22,506 nt of DNA from contig JBMOGA010000061.1 in the NCBI GenBank assembly GCA_049318625.1, positions 1-22,506 on the forward strand, in the 5' to 3' direction. Under the pieces are notes generated by a model, which did not search any database, had not been told where the DNA came from, and saw only the letters and a list, made by a program, of their open reading frames with translations. Position numbers and translations under genes: made by a program. Of this stretch, positions 22,203 to 22,506 are shown in pieces. Source of the DNA: JBMOGA01 sp049318625. Its GTDB lineage: Bacteria > Pseudomonadota > Alphaproteobacteria > Rhizobiales > Hyphomicrobiaceae. Every line of letters starts with the position of its first letter. Position 1 is the first letter of the stretch.

Positions 22203-22506
22203 GTGACTGGTTCGAGTAAAACCCCGCTTCTGGACCTCGTCGAGACCCCGGAAGACCTGCGCAAGCTGCCGGAGAAGGATCTCCGCAAGCTGGCCGACGA
22301 ACTGCGCAGCGAAACCATCGATGCCGTCTCGGTCACCGGCGGCCACCTCGGCGCCGGTCTCGGCGTGGTCGAGTTGACGGTCGCCCTGCACCGCGTTTTC
22401 GACACCCCGCGCGACCGTCTGATCTGGGACGTCGGCCACCAGACCTACCCGCACAAGATCCTGACCGGCCGGCGCGACCGCATCCGCACGCTGCGCCAGG
22501 GCGGCG
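22203..22506 (+). CDS. dxs: 1-deoxy-D-xylulose-5-phosphate synthase, N-terminal part (runs off window)
   Basis: First 101 residues of DXS, the thiamine-diphosphate enzyme that condenses pyruvate and glyceraldehyde-3-phosphate in the first step of the MEP isoprenoid pathway. The segments TPLLDLVETPEDLRKL, SVTGGHLGAGLGVVELTVAL and DRLIWDVGHQTYPHKILTGR are diagnostic (short cores TGGHLGAGLGVVELT and WDVGHQTYPHKILTGR). Translation starts at a GTG with GGAGG six bases upstream (22192-22196). An ATG at 22198 sits only one base from that site and meets a stop two codons on, so it is not the start. The gene continues beyond the window. Confidence 0.96.
   Translation, partial: MTGSSKTPLLDLVETPEDLRKLPEKDLRKLADELRSETIDAVSVTGGHLGAGLGVVELTVALHRVFDTPRDRLIWDVGHQTYPHKILTGRRDRIRTLRQGG

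Noticed and set aside
1..22506. CRISPR arrays, tRNA/rRNA genes, transposases or phage integrases
   Set aside because: None seen: no regularly spaced repeats, no cloverleaf-like conserved tRNA boxes, and no recombinase motifs in any frame.

Overview
The window is high-GC, tightly packed bacterial chromosome. It most likely comes from an alphaproteobacterium of the order Hyphomicrobiales (Rhizobiales). The evidence is gene content and order: a MucR/Ros-type zinc-finger regulator; a run of small alphaproteobacterial families (DUF1491, a peptidoglycan-binding-domain protein, DUF5330, SufE, DUF6456, a DnaA-domain-IV HTH protein); paired DUF1214/DUF1254 genes; and an HDAC-like deacetylase followed by xseB and dxs. 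The genus cannot be fixed by eye. There are no rRNA or tRNA genes, no transposase and no CRISPR array.

Layout. 39-662 (-) is a secreted, cysteine-containing protein of unknown function in clearly AT-richer DNA. 812-2933 (-) is a two-gene polyamine operon: a group IV ornithine-type decarboxylase, then an agmatinase-family ureohydrolase. A 291-bp divergent control region with inverted repeats separates it from azlC-azlD (3225-4312, +), a branched-chain amino acid exporter. 4317-6301 (-) holds, in transcription order, a Tae4-type peptidoglycan amidase, a 78-aa two-TM protein, a HIT hydrolase and an NAD(P)-binding oxidoreductase. 6384-6836 (-) is a YcgN/UPF0260 cysteine-cluster protein. It is divergent from a class A penicillin-binding protein (6958-9189, +), which is followed by the overlapping DUF1214 and DUF1254-like genes.

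10485-14790 is the conserved small-gene block: DUF1491 and a peptidoglycan-binding protein (-), DUF5330 and sufE (+), DUF6456 and the DnaA-like HTH gene (-, overlapping), a small basic protein (+) and mucR (-). 15198-17830 (+) carries msrB and oligopeptidase B. A lysE-family exporter (-) follows, flanked by near-identical 23-bp direct repeats that look like an insertion scar. The last stretch (+) has two exported uncharacterised proteins, an HDAC/acetylpolyamine-deacetylase-like enzyme, xseB and the 5' end of dxs, which runs off the window.

Most of this is ordinary chromosomal housekeeping. The points most worth a second look are: the stand-alone Tae4 amidase with no visible type VI secretion genes, next to a small membrane protein that could be an unrecognised immunity factor; the lysE direct repeats; and a DnaA-domain-IV protein whose upstream region contains a near-consensus DnaA box.
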